NCBI RefSeq assembly: GCF_024391045.1
Contig: NZ_JANFCZ010000034.1
Span: forward strand, 1 to 38,234
Direction: 5' to 3'
From: Pseudarthrobacter sulfonivorans
GTDB taxonomy: Bacteria; Actinomycetota; Actinomycetes; Actinomycetales; Micrococcaceae
Length of the DNA stretch: 38,234 bases
Shown: positions 1 to 7,339 of the stretch, piece after piece
Layout of the letters: every line of letters begins with the position of its first letter
Position numbering within the stretch: the first letter of the stretch is position 1
Position numbers and translations under genes: made by a program
Notes under the pieces: model-generated
The model's input: the letters and a program-made list of their open reading frames with translations, nothing else
Told to the model about the DNA's origin: nothing
Databases searched by the model: none

Positions 1-1862
1 TCTTTGTGGATGAGGTGGTGGTGATGGGAGCAGAGGAGAGCGCCGTTGGTGGTGCTGGTGGGGCCGTTCTGTGACCAGTAGGTGATGTGGTGGGCTTCGC
101 ACCAGGGGGCCGGGATGGTGCAGTTGGGGAAGGTGCAGCCTTGGTCGCGGGCGGTGAGGGCGAGGCGTTGGGCGGGGGTGAAGAGGCGGGTTTTGCGGCC
201 GAGGTCCAGGATTTCGCTGTCCGTGCCCAGGAGGGCGGGGATGATGTCGGCGTCGCAGGCGAGTTTGCGGATGGTGGCGGCCGCGACCGGGCCGGTGAAG
301 ACGAAGTTTCCAGTTCCAGACCCCGCCCTGTCGCCAGCGCCCGCGCGAACTGCAATTCCCGGCCCTGCCTCGGCTTCGGCCACCGTCCTGTTGCTGGACT
401 CAGTGGGGAGGTGGGGGAGGAGGTCTTGGTAGTTGATGGTGGCGAGGATTTGGGGGCGGTTGCCGCCAGCGGTGGGCAGGCCGTTGGTGGTCAGGGCTGC
501 TTTGAGGGCGGTGACGATGCCGTCCAGTTGTTTCTGTGGACGCGTCCGGCGGTCCAGGTCCACATCACCAGTGCGCCAGGTGTCGTCGTTTGGTGCTGTG
601 GTGGTGGGGCGGGTTCTGGGGTTGGTGGCGGCGTTCATGATGGTGGCCAGGTGTTCGTATTGGTCGGTGGTGGCGAAGATTTCGAGGTGGTGCAGGCCGT
701 GGCGGGGTTTGCGGATGAAGGCGCCTTGGGTGTGGCGGAGGGTTTCTTCGGTGGGTTCGGTGCCGTCGGCGTCGATGGCGTCTGCCCAGCGGCGTGCGAC
801 GCGGGTGAGGAAGTCGGGGTCTGCGGTGGCGGCGGTGCGGGCGAGATCGTGTTCGATCCGGTCCAGGTTCTCGGGGGTGGTGTGGTGTTGGAGCCGGTCC
901 AGGGTGGCGCTGATGATGGTCCCGGCCCGGGAGGACACCGCAGGTCCGACTACCTGCGTGTCTCCGGCCCCGGCGTCCCGGATGGCGGGAGTGCTGGCTG
1001 CTGCAAGGTATCCGCGGACTGGTGGGAGGTGCTCGCCGGTGAGGGTGGCTTCGGGGAGGACAGCCTCGGCGAGGTGGAGGCGGCGTTTGGCTTCTCCGAG
1101 CCCGATTCTGAGGCGAACGCGGAGGAACTCGGCGGTGGTTTTGCAGCCGTCATCGGCCGGTGATGGTGGAACCGTCCCCGTCCCCGTCCCTGTGCCGGTG
1201 GGCCAGGCGGCGTCGGTTTCGTTCACGGTTTCGACGCCGTCGCTGTCCCAGCCCGTGGTCCAGGACCGGGCGCCCCGGGTGGTCGCGGCGTCGGTGATGG
1301 CCCGGGTGCGGGTGCGGTCCACGGCCCCTGCGGAGAGGACCTGGAGGTATTCCACGGACCGGGAGAGTTCTTCAACATCACCGGCGAAATCTGCGGCATC
1401 GATGTACCCGGCCATGGCCAGCTGATCCGGCGCTGCGGCAGCTGCGGCATGGACCGCCGCGATCGCCGCGGCCAGGCTCATCGACGGAACGGCGGAAATC
1501 CCGCCGTTCTCCTCAAGCCGTTCCGCCAAAGCCTCCATAGGAACACTCTGCCGTGGGGGTACGACATTATTGCCGCCGCCGGAAGTGCTGCGGAACTGGG
1601 CAGTCGCGGACGGGCCGCGAAGGTCGGTGCAGGTAGGTACAGGCGCGGCCGGATCACCGCCGTGCCCCGCGAGCCGTTCCGCCAAAGCCTCCATAGGAAC
1701 ACTCTGCCGTGGGGGTACGGCATTATTGCCGCCGTCGGAAGCGCTGCGGAACTGGGCAGTCGCGGACGGGCCGCGAAGGTCGGTGCAGGTAGGTACAGGC
1801 GCGACCGGATCACCGCTGCGCCCCGTTGACGGTTCAGCTAGCTGGTTCCCAATGGCCTCCAT
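1..1862 (-). CDS. DUF222 / HNH endonuclease domain protein (C-terminus cut by window edge)
   Basis: The minus-strand reading frame is open from the window edge up to about 1862. It encodes an N-terminal DUF222 (13E12-repeat) region, recognisable by stretches such as DAADFAGDVEELSRSVEYLQ, and near the edge an HNH nuclease signature: RDQGCTFPNC, then WCEAHHITYWSQ, then LLCSHHHHLIH. The Cys and His residues are those of a zinc-binding beta-beta-alpha-metal nuclease. Proteins of this family are multicopy in actinobacteria; their role is not well established. Three in-frame ATG starts exist, at 1862, 1694 and 1538, because the 5' region is tandemly duplicated. I use 1862 because MEAIGNQ looks like a usual start for the family, but 1538 (MEALAERLEENGG) is a serious alternative. 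None has a clear Shine-Dalgarno. Each ATG is preceded by CAGAGT six bases upstream, so a leaderless start is possible. The stop codon lies outside the window. Confidence 0.85.
   Translation of the reverse strand, partial: MEAIGNQLAEPSTGRSGDPVAPVPTCTDLRGPSATAQFRSASDGGNNAVPPRQSVPMEALAERLAGHGGDPAAPVPTCTDLRGPSATAQFRSTSGGGNNVVPPRQSVPMEALAERLEENGGISAVPSMSLAAAIAAVHAAAAAAPDQLAMAGYIDAADFAGDVEELSRSVEYLQVLSAGAVDRTRTRAITDAATTRGARSWTTGWDSDGVETVNETDAAWPTGTGTGTGTVPPSPADDGCKTTAEFLRVRLRIGLGEAKRRLHLAEAVLPEATLTGEHLPPVRGYLAAASTPAIRDAGAGDTQVVGPAVSSRAGTIISATLDRLQHHTTPENLDRIEHDLARTAATADPDFLTRVARRWADAIDADGTEPTEETLRHTQGAFIRKPRHGLHHLEIFATTDQYEHLATIMNAATNPRTRPTTTAPNDDTWRTGDVDLDRRTRPQKQLDGIVTALKAALTTNGLPTAGGNRPQILATINYQDLLPHLPTESSNRTVAEAEAGPGIAVRAGAGDRAGSGTGNFVFTGPVAAATIRKLACDADIIPALLGTDSEILDLGRKTRLFTPAQRLALTARDQGCTFPNCTIPAPWCEAHHITYWSQNGPTSTTNGALLCSHHHHLIHK
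1516..1827. repeat. Tandem direct repeat, two 156-bp units at the 5' end of the DUF222 gene
   Basis: Unit 1 spans 1516-1671 and unit 2 spans 1672-1827. The two are nearly identical, with core differences at 1564/1720, 1579/1735, 1586/1742 and 1648/1804, and more divergence at the high-coordinate end. The period is 156 bp, exactly 52 codons, so the reading frame of the minus-strand gene is preserved. Each unit carries an ATG in the gene's frame (1538 and 1694). Confidence 0.95.
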
Positions 1863-1905
1863 AGGAACACTCTGCCGTGGGGGTACGACATTATTGCCGC
1901 CGTCG
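1855..1905. repeat. Third, partial copy of the same repeat
   Basis: About 51 bp repeat the start-codon portion of the 156-bp unit, 168 bp (56 codons, again in frame) from the second copy. It contains the ATG at 1862 and about 43 bp upstream of it. The sequence then diverges at 1906. This is probably the ancestral start region, since it is the copy farthest upstream of the gene. Confidence 0.9.
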
Positions 1906-1963
1906 AACCGCCACTGGAAATTCCAGCGACGATGCCGCTGAGGCGCAGGAGGGTAAACCCCGC

Positions 1964-2710
1964 TCAGGCCGGAATGGTCCCCACCACTGGGGACATCATC
2001 GCTGCCATTTTGATGTTCGATACAACAATGCTCAGGATAAAGACGCCGATCATGACCCAGATCGGCACCAGCCCACGCCCCCGCGCCACCTTCGACACAA
2101 TCACGGAGCGGCCGATGACGTACACGCCGCTGTTGAGGAAGGCCCACGCCCAGTGGAACGGCCTGACAACGCCGGCCCGCTTGAGACGTTCGGAGTCGAA
2201 GTAGGCAAGCACGATAGCCGTCGCGTAGGTTACAAAGCCCGATAACAGCAGGAAGAAGTAGGAGGGCGTGAAGAGCGACCATGGGTCCAGCGTGCGAGTC
2301 GACTGCCGTCCCAGGTATATGTAGCGGAGTTCAGGATTCCAGAACAGCAGCAGCACCAATGGCAGGAGCGGCAGCAGCGTGATGGCCCAGATCAGGGGAT
2401 TGTAAACTTCGGCATCCCGGGCGATAAACGGTCGCCGGAACACCGGCACGACGTAACCGTTCTGGCCCGCCGGATACGGGGCCTGGCCGTAAGGACTCCC
2501 GCCGTACGGACTCGTACCGTAAGGGCTCTGGCCGTAAGGACTTTGGCCATAGGGGCCGGGGGCATACGCTCCGCCGTACGCGCCCTGTGGAGGGGGAGTG
2601 CTGTACTGGTCGGTCCATATGGACCCGTCCCACCAGCGGAGCCGTCCGGTTCCGGCGGGATCCGCATACCAGCCGGCTTGTGGGGCGGGGATGCTGCCTG
2701 AAGTGCTCAT
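1964..2710 (-). CDS. DUF2510 multi-pass membrane protein with Gly/Tyr/Pro-rich linker
   Basis: The 248-residue protein begins with a DUF2510 module (residues about 12-38: GWYADPAGTGRLRWWDG followed by WT), a short Trp-rich motif common at the N-terminus of actinobacterial membrane proteins. A low-complexity segment of repeated PYGQS/PYGTS/PYGGS units follows (about residues 52-80). The C-terminal part has about four hydrophobic membrane segments (starting near NPLIWAITLLPLLPLVLLLF, then FFLLLSGFVTYATAIVLAYF, a weaker one, and VPIWVMIGVFILSIVV). The start is supported by GGGAG five bases before the ATG. The function is unknown. The module often marks membrane sensors or cell-envelope proteins, but nothing here identifies a substrate. 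Confidence 0.9.
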   Translation of the reverse strand: MSTSGSIPAPQAGWYADPAGTGRLRWWDGSIWTDQYSTPPPQGAYGGAYAPGPYGQSPYGQSPYGTSPYGGSPYGQAPYPAGQNGYVVPVFRRPFIARDAEVYNPLIWAITLLPLLPLVLLLFWNPELRYIYLGRQSTRTLDPWSLFTPSYFFLLLSGFVTYATAIVLAYFDSERLKRAGVVRPFHWAWAFLNSGVYVIGRSVIVSKVARGRGLVPIWVMIGVFILSIVVSNIKMAAMMSPVVGTIPA

Positions 2711-2895
2711 CTGAACTCCCGAATAGCGCCGGGCCTCGCAAGCCGCGGTTGGTTGCCATCACCTAAGACGCCGCCAGCCGCCGCGTCCCCCAAGGATCGC
2801 GACGGCCGGCAAGGTCAATCAGTTGTAGCACAGTTCCCGCCGGAGTGCGTGTCACACAGAGCGAACAACAGCCCCTCACCAGCGGAAACGATGGA

Positions 2896-3402
2896 TCATT
2901 CGCGCCTGGGATCAACATTCGTGGCCGCACCGGCAGGTGTGGCACCGCCCTCGTCGGACCAGTCCTGGCCCTGGGTGTCGTTGAGTGCGGGATCGGACTC
3001 AACGTCCGAGGTGCCCAGATTCACGGTCTCGGGGCGGGCGCTGTGCGCGGGAACGTGGTCCCCGGCGCTGTCGGACCCCGTGGAATTCCCGACGGCGGCC
3101 GCACCGGGTGAGGTGCCGACGTCGGCCGTTTTCGTGCTGCCGTCGCCGGACGCGGCGTCGTGGTGCATGGCGGAACCGATCACGGTACCCGCCCGGCGCG
3201 CGGCCTCACCGAGCTGATCCGCAACTTCCGGAGCCTTTTCCTTGATGGCCTCCGTGGCTGCGCTGACCTTGTCCTGGACCGGCTTGCTGTCCCAGATCCC
3301 GGCAGCCCTGGCCTTGAGTTTGTCGTACGCTGCCCGGCCTGACCGTGAGCCGAGGACGTATCCTGCCGCAATGCCGATGCCCAAAAGAAGTTTCGATTTC
3401 AT
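2896..3402 (-). CDS. YtxH-like small envelope/stress protein
   Basis: This 168-residue protein has a single N-terminal hydrophobic segment (KLLLGIGIAAGYVLGSRSGR) ending in the Gly-Arg-rich turn typical of YtxH-like proteins. An amphipathic, charged helix region follows (KLKARAAGIW to QLGEAARRAG), then a disordered tail rich in Gly, Ser, Asp and Thr (about residues 80-168). It is probably anchored in the membrane with the bulk in the cytoplasm. CAGGAG lies seven bases before the ATG. It sits with GlsB-like and DUF2510 proteins, suggesting an envelope-stress grouping, but the hairpin at 3460-3497 separates it from the upstream gene. The role is inferred from family resemblance only. Confidence 0.85.
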   Translation of the reverse strand: MKSKLLLGIGIAAGYVLGSRSGRAAYDKLKARAAGIWDSKPVQDKVSAATEAIKEKAPEVADQLGEAARRAGTVIGSAMHHDAASGDGSTKTADVGTSPGAAAVGNSTGSDSAGDHVPAHSARPETVNLGTSDVESDPALNDTQGQDWSDEGGATPAGAATNVDPRRE

Positions 3403-3459
3403 GCTGAACTCCTGCTCGTTGAGAAGGTGTTGGTTCCCGGCCCGCTTGACCGGGAGAAA

Positions 3460-3497
3460 GAAAACCGGCCCGGGGTTATAGTCCCGGGCCGGTTTTC
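3460..3497 (-). terminator. Rho-independent terminator after the GlsB-like gene
   Basis: Perfect 15-bp inverted arms (3460-3474 and 3483-3497) enclose an 8-base loop. The stem is GC-rich with an A/T end, and on the minus strand it is followed by a T-rich run (TTTTCTTTCT). It lies 16 bases past the stop of the 3513-3779 gene. Confidence 0.9.
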
Positions 3498-3512
3498 ATG
3501 CCGGTGGCGCAG

Positions 3513-3779
3513 TTAGCTGCGGACGCTCCGCCTGGCGATCATGCCGTAGATAAGAAGCACGATGATCGAGCCAACAATGGCAAGGATCCACGTCTGGATG
3601 GAGAAGAAATCCTGCAGCGGTGCGTTGAACAGCAGCCCGCCGAGCCAGCCGCCGAGGAATGCACCCACAACGCCGAGCAGCAGCGTGATAAAGATACCGC
3701 CGCCCTGCCTGCCCGGAAGGATCGCCTTGGCGATCGCGCCGGCAATAAGGCCAAGAATCAGAAATGCAAAGAAGCCCAT
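3513..3779 (-). CDS. GlsB/YeaQ/YmgE-family stress-response membrane protein
   Basis: The 88-residue protein has three hydrophobic helices (residues about 3-22, 29-50, 60-82). The glycine-rich pattern LGLIAGAIAKAILPGRQGGG followed by GVVGAFLGGWLGG is characteristic of the transglycosylase-associated / GlsB-YeaQ-YmgE family. These are small integral membrane proteins linked to acid and envelope stress; no enzymatic activity is established. The length matches the family (80-90 residues). AGGA lies seven bases before the ATG, and the gene ends at a strong terminator, so it is probably monocistronic. Confidence 0.93.
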   Translation of the reverse strand: MGFFAFLILGLIAGAIAKAILPGRQGGGIFITLLLGVVGAFLGGWLGGLLFNAPLQDFFSIQTWILAIVGSIIVLLIYGMIARRSVRS

Positions 3780-3909
3780 TTTGTCGTCCTACTTCCTATC
3801 AGGGAGGTGCCCGGATCCCGGACACGCTTCATCCCTCTGCCTCAATACTAATCATGCTTACTTTATTTAAGCCAGCCTCCGCGCCGATGGAAGTGCAGTT
3901 GAAAGGCCC

Positions 3910-4743
3910 TCAGTGGCCCGTGGTGTCTGAATCGTGTCCTGCACCCGGACCTTCGTCGAGGTTTCCAAGTTCTGCCAGATCCCGGGCGTCGAGGGCGAAA
4001 TCGAACAGCTCCAGGTTCTCCCGCATCCGGTCGGGATTCCCGGACTTGGGAATGACCACAAGGCCCTGCTCAATGTGCCAGCGAAGCACCACCTGGGCGG
4101 GCGTCTTTCCGTGCTTTTCACCGAGTTCGGCCAGGATTGGAGCCCGCAGCAGGCTGGCACCGGAACCGCCCAGCGGACTGTACGACTCCGTGACAATTCC
4201 ATGGTCCGTATTGAAAGCCCGGTCAGCCACCCGAGTGATCGCCGGGCTGAGCTGGATCTGGTTGACCGCCGGCACCACGTCAGTTTCGGTCAGCAGTTGT
4301 TCCAAGTGGGACGGCTTGAAGTTGGACACGCCGATGGACCGGACTTTGCCTTCCGCCTGGAGCCGCTCGAACGTCTTCCAGGTTGAGATGAACTCGTCCC
4401 GCGCCGGCAGCGGCCAATGGATCAGCAGGAGATCCACGTAGTCCAGCTTCATGCGGTCCAGCGAACGTTCCAGCCCGGCCACTGCACGGTCCCGGCCCTG
4501 GAACTCGCCGTCCAGTTTGGTGGTGATGAACAGCTCGCCGCGGTCCACGCCGCTGGCGCGAATGCCCCTGCCCACGCCTTCCTCGTTGCCGTATTTCACT
4601 GCCGTGTCGATGTGCCTGTACCCGGCTTCCACGGCCTGTACGACGGCGGCAGCCGCCTGATCGTCGTCCAGCGGCCACGTGCCAAGCCCCACCTGCGGGA
4701 TGCTGTGGCCGTCATTGAGCTTGATGAGGGGTGAGAGTGTCAT
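3910..4743 (-). CDS. Aldo/keto reductase (AKR5-like, diketogluconate reductase type)
   Basis: This 277-residue NADPH-dependent oxidoreductase with a TIM-barrel fold probably reduces sugar-derived or other small carbonyls. The AKR catalytic tetrad is visible as Asp46 and Tyr51 (HIDTAVKYGNEEGVG), Lys76 (FITTKL) and His109 (LLLIHWP). The NADP-binding end is recognisable in GLVVIPKSGNPDRMRENLE. The start at 4743 (MTLSPLIKLNDG) gives the usual family length; the frame stays open 60 codons upstream, but that extension resembles nothing in the family and overlaps the divergent gene. It is a paralogue of the 7340-8161 gene. It is divergent from the NTF2-like gene, leaving about 110 bp for both promoters. 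Confidence 0.93.
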   Translation of the reverse strand: MTLSPLIKLNDGHSIPQVGLGTWPLDDDQAAAAVVQAVEAGYRHIDTAVKYGNEEGVGRGIRASGVDRGELFITTKLDGEFQGRDRAVAGLERSLDRMKLDYVDLLLIHWPLPARDEFISTWKTFERLQAEGKVRSIGVSNFKPSHLEQLLTETDVVPAVNQIQLSPAITRVADRAFNTDHGIVTESYSPLGGSGASLLRAPILAELGEKHGKTPAQVVLRWHIEQGLVVIPKSGNPDRMRENLELFDFALDARDLAELGNLDEGPGAGHDSDTTGH

Positions 4744-4855
4744 TTCACCAGTCTGCCCCGAATCAGGCGGCGGCGCCTTCCCCATGGTGTTGCCGCGGAT
4801 CCAGGAGGAAAATGCAAGCACGATCTGCACGAATCCCGAGGAACCAGGTGAAGCC

Positions 4856-5236
4856 GTGGATGAATCAAATGCCCATGAGGACGTGGTGAAAAGGCTCATT
4901 GCCTGCATCAACGAACGGCACATCGAGGTGATGGACGAGCTGTTCCAGGACGATGCCGTGATGCACTGGCCACAGTCCGGCGAGATTGTGCGCGGCGCCG
5001 AAAACCGGCGGGGAATCTACAACGCCTTTCCGCAGCTGCCCACCATCACCCCGCGCAGGCTGCTCAGCGCGGGGAACCTCGTGGTGGCTGAAGCCCTCCT
5101 CGATTACGACGGGCCGCAGTACGAAACGGTGTTCATCTTCGAGTTCCGCGACGGCAGGATCGCCAAGGAAACGGCGTACTGGAGCGAAGCCTTCGACGCG
5201 CCGGAGTGGCGCGCCCAGTGGGTTCAAAAGGCCTAA
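4856..5236 (+). CDS. NTF2-like / SnoaL-like domain protein
   Basis: This 126-residue protein has the cone-like NTF2 fold pattern: an N-terminal helix (EDVVKRLIACINERHIEVMDELFQDDAVMHWP), a central variable part, and C-terminal strands ending FIFEFRDGRIAKETAYWSEAFD. Such proteins include isomerases, dehydratases and ligand-binding proteins, so substrate and reaction cannot be told. I chose the GTG at 4856 because AGGTGA lies just upstream and the fold starts there. An ATG at 4784 in the same frame would add 24 residues without a ribosome site. Its TAA stop overlaps the TAG stop of the convergent SDR gene (5233-5236). Confidence 0.82.
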   Translation: MDESNAHEDVVKRLIACINERHIEVMDELFQDDAVMHWPQSGEIVRGAENRRGIYNAFPQLPTITPRRLLSAGNLVVAEALLDYDGPQYETVFIFEFRDGRIAKETAYWSEAFDAPEWRAQWVQKA

Positions 5237-6285
5237 CCGCCGCGCGCCCAGCTGATCAGCCGGTCACTCAACTCCATGTAACCCTGGTCCACCACCTGAA
5301 GCTCGGGGTGCTGGTCATGCCAGTTGACGATCTCCCGCGTGCCGTCCGCAAACGGAATGGTGGCCACGTACCCGGGAACCAGTGACTTGATCTTGGAGTT
5401 GTCGAACACCACGGAATGCGCCCGGTCGCCGAGCAGGCTGGGTCCGAGGTGCGGGTTGTACCCGGCGCTCTGCGCGGCAATCGTTTCCGACGCCACATGC
5501 ACCAGCTCCGGCTCCGAAACGCCGGCTGCCCGGGCAAAAAGACGGTAGATCCGGTCCCAGGGCAGGTATTCGTCCGAGGTGATGGTGTAGCTCTCGCCCA
5601 CGGCCTGCGGGTGGCCGAGGAGGCCAACAAACGCGTTGGCGAAGTCCCGGGCGTGCGTAACCGTCCACAGCGATGTGCCGTCGCCGTGCACCACCACCGG
5701 CAGGCCGGAGCGCATCCGGTGGATGTCGGTCCAGCCACCCAGCAGGCCAACCCGCGTGCGGTCATACGTATGCGACGGGCGCACCACGGTGACTGGAAAA
5801 TCGTCCGACCTGTAAGCCTGGAGCAGCACGTCCTCACACGCGGCCTTGTCCCGCGAATACCGCCAGAACGGGTTCTTCAGCGGCGTGGACTCCAGGATGG
5901 GCAGCCGCATGGGCGGCTTCTGGTAGGCCGAGGCCGTGCTGATGAACACGTACTGGCCCGTGCGGCCGCCGAAGAGCTCAATGTTGGACCGCGTCTGCTC
6001 CGGTGTAAAGGTAATGAAGTCCGCGACGGCGTCGAAGGTCCGTCCCGCCAGCACGCCCCGCACGGCCGCGGCATCGCGGATATCCGCGTGGAGGACTTCT
6101 GCGCCCGCCGGCGCTTCCTTCCCGGACTGCCCGCGGTTCAGGACGGTGACCTGATGACCGAGGCCGACGGCGCGTTGAGCCGCGGCTGCGCTGATCACCC
6201 CGGTGCCGCCGAGGAAGAGGAGGTTCCGTGGTGCCATCGTTCCGGTTTCGGTGCCAATTCCAGTTGAAGTGCCGGGGGCGTTCAC
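5233..6285 (-). CDS. NAD-dependent epimerase/dehydratase-like SDR
   Basis: The 350-residue extended SDR has its Rossmann motif at NLLFLGGTGVISAAAA (around residues 21-36), a form like the CSP41/isoflavone-reductase-like subgroup. It also has a diagnostic strand YVFISTASAY and a Tyr-x-x-x-Lys equivalent in YSRDKAACE. It probably oxidises, epimerises or reduces an activated sugar or similar compound. The GTG start at 6285 overlaps the TGA stop of the upstream aldo/keto reductase (GTGA), with GGAGG ten bases before, so translation is likely coupled. An alternative ATG at 6237 would remove 16 low-complexity Gly/Thr residues and start directly at the Rossmann strand. The stop overlaps the convergent NTF2-like gene. 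Confidence 0.88.
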   Translation of the reverse strand: MNAPGTSTGIGTETGTMAPRNLLFLGGTGVISAAAAQRAVGLGHQVTVLNRGQSGKEAPAGAEVLHADIRDAAAVRGVLAGRTFDAVADFITFTPEQTRSNIELFGGRTGQYVFISTASAYQKPPMRLPILESTPLKNPFWRYSRDKAACEDVLLQAYRSDDFPVTVVRPSHTYDRTRVGLLGGWTDIHRMRSGLPVVVHGDGTSLWTVTHARDFANAFVGLLGHPQAVGESYTITSDEYLPWDRIYRLFARAAGVSEPELVHVASETIAAQSAGYNPHLGPSLLGDRAHSVVFDNSKIKSLVPGYVATIPFADGTREIVNWHDQHPELQVVDQGYMELSDRLISWARGG

Positions 6286-7253
6286 CAGGCGTAATCCTCC
6301 GGCGCCGGACGGTGCCCCGGGAAGATGCCATCAAGCTTCTCGAGCGCCGCATCGTCGAGGGACACGTCCAAAGCCCGGAAGGCGGCGTCGAGCTGTTCCT
6401 GCGTGCGCGGACCCACGATCGGTGCCGTGACGGCAGGCTGGTGGAGCAGCCAGGCGAGGGCGACGTCGCCGGGTTCGTGGCCCAGCTCGTCCGCGAAGTC
6501 CTCGAACTGCTGGATCTGGTTCCGATGGTTCTTAATCGTTTCGGCGGCCCGGCCTTCGGAACGCCGGACGCCCTCGCGCTCCTTCTTCAGCACGCCGCCC
6601 AGCAGTCCGCCCTGGAGCGGAGACCACGGGAGCAGGCCGAGCCCGTACTGCCGGGCGGCCGGAATGACCTCAAGTTCCAGCTCGCGGCGGAACAGGTTGT
6701 AGAGGGACTGCTCACTGACCAGCCCCGGGTAGTTGCGGCGCCGTGCGGCTTCCTGAGCCTGTGCGATGTGCCAGCCGGCGAAGTTGCTGCTGCCGGAGTA
6801 GAGGATCTTCCCCTGCTGCACCGCCACCTCGATGGCCTGCCAGATCTCATCCCACGGCGTATCCCTGTCAATGTGGTGGAACTGGTAGACGTCGATGTAA
6901 TCCGTTTGTAGGCGCTTCAGGCTGGCATCCAGCGCCCGCCGGATGTTCAGGGCGGAGAGCCGGGACTCGTTGGGGCGGTCCGACATGGTGCCGTACACCT
7001 TGGTTGCCAGGACCGTGCGTTCCCGGCGCTCGCCGCCCTGCGCGAACCAGCGGCCCAGGATTTCCTCGGTCCAGCCGCGGTGCCCCGACCCGCCGTACAC
7101 GTTGGCCGTGTCGAAGAAGTTGAGGCCGGCATCCTGCGCGGAGTTCATTATGGCGTGTGCCGTGGCTTCGTCGGTGTGCGGGCCAAAGTTCATGGTGCCC
7201 AGGCACAGCCGGGACACTTTCAGGCCGGAGCGGCCAAGATGCGTGTACTGCAC
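6282..7253 (-). CDS. Aldo/keto reductase (YajO/Kv-beta-like subgroup)
   Basis: The 323-residue enzyme of the longer AKR subgroup starts MQYTHLGRSGLKVSRLCLGT and has FFDTANVYGG with Asp48 and Tyr53, a catalytic Lys in VLATKVYG, and His in the VYQFHHID strand. The C-terminal cofactor segment is VTAPIVGPRTQEQLDAAF. It probably reduces aldehydes or oxidises sugar alcohols with NADP(H). The start is GTG, with GGAGGAG five bases upstream. It is the first gene of a two-gene operon with the epimerase-like SDR, overlapping it by four bases. It is only distantly related to the other two reductases in this cluster. Confidence 0.93.
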   Translation of the reverse strand: MQYTHLGRSGLKVSRLCLGTMNFGPHTDEATAHAIMNSAQDAGLNFFDTANVYGGSGHRGWTEEILGRWFAQGGERRERTVLATKVYGTMSDRPNESRLSALNIRRALDASLKRLQTDYIDVYQFHHIDRDTPWDEIWQAIEVAVQQGKILYSGSSNFAGWHIAQAQEAARRRNYPGLVSEQSLYNLFRRELELEVIPAARQYGLGLLPWSPLQGGLLGGVLKKEREGVRRSEGRAAETIKNHRNQIQQFEDFADELGHEPGDVALAWLLHQPAVTAPIVGPRTQEQLDAAFRALDVSLDDAALEKLDGIFPGHRPAPEDYAW

Positions 7254-7302
7254 GGGGACTCCTCCGCGTTACGGATTTGGTTTGGACAGGGATCAAGCAC
7301 CG

Positions 7303-7331
7303 GGGCCTGCCGTCGTGTCCGGCAGGCCCCG
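7303..7331 (-). terminator. Hairpin terminator after the 7340-8161 gene
   Basis: Perfect 11-bp arms (7303-7313 and 7321-7331) enclose a 7-base loop, located 8 bases past the stop. There is no T-run after the stem on the minus strand, so it would be one of the T-poor terminators common in actinobacteria. Confidence 0.65.
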
Positions 7332-7339
7332 CAGCAGTC

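Noticed and set aside
1516..1905. Repeats considered as a CRISPR array
   Set aside because: The units are 156 bp with no short repeat/unique spacer alternation; this is a tandem duplication.
2487..2575. Short repeats PYGQS/PYGTS in the DUF2510 protein gene, considered as a DNA repeat element
   Set aside because: They follow the codon period of a Gly/Tyr/Pro-rich linker, common in this protein type, so the repetition belongs to the protein.
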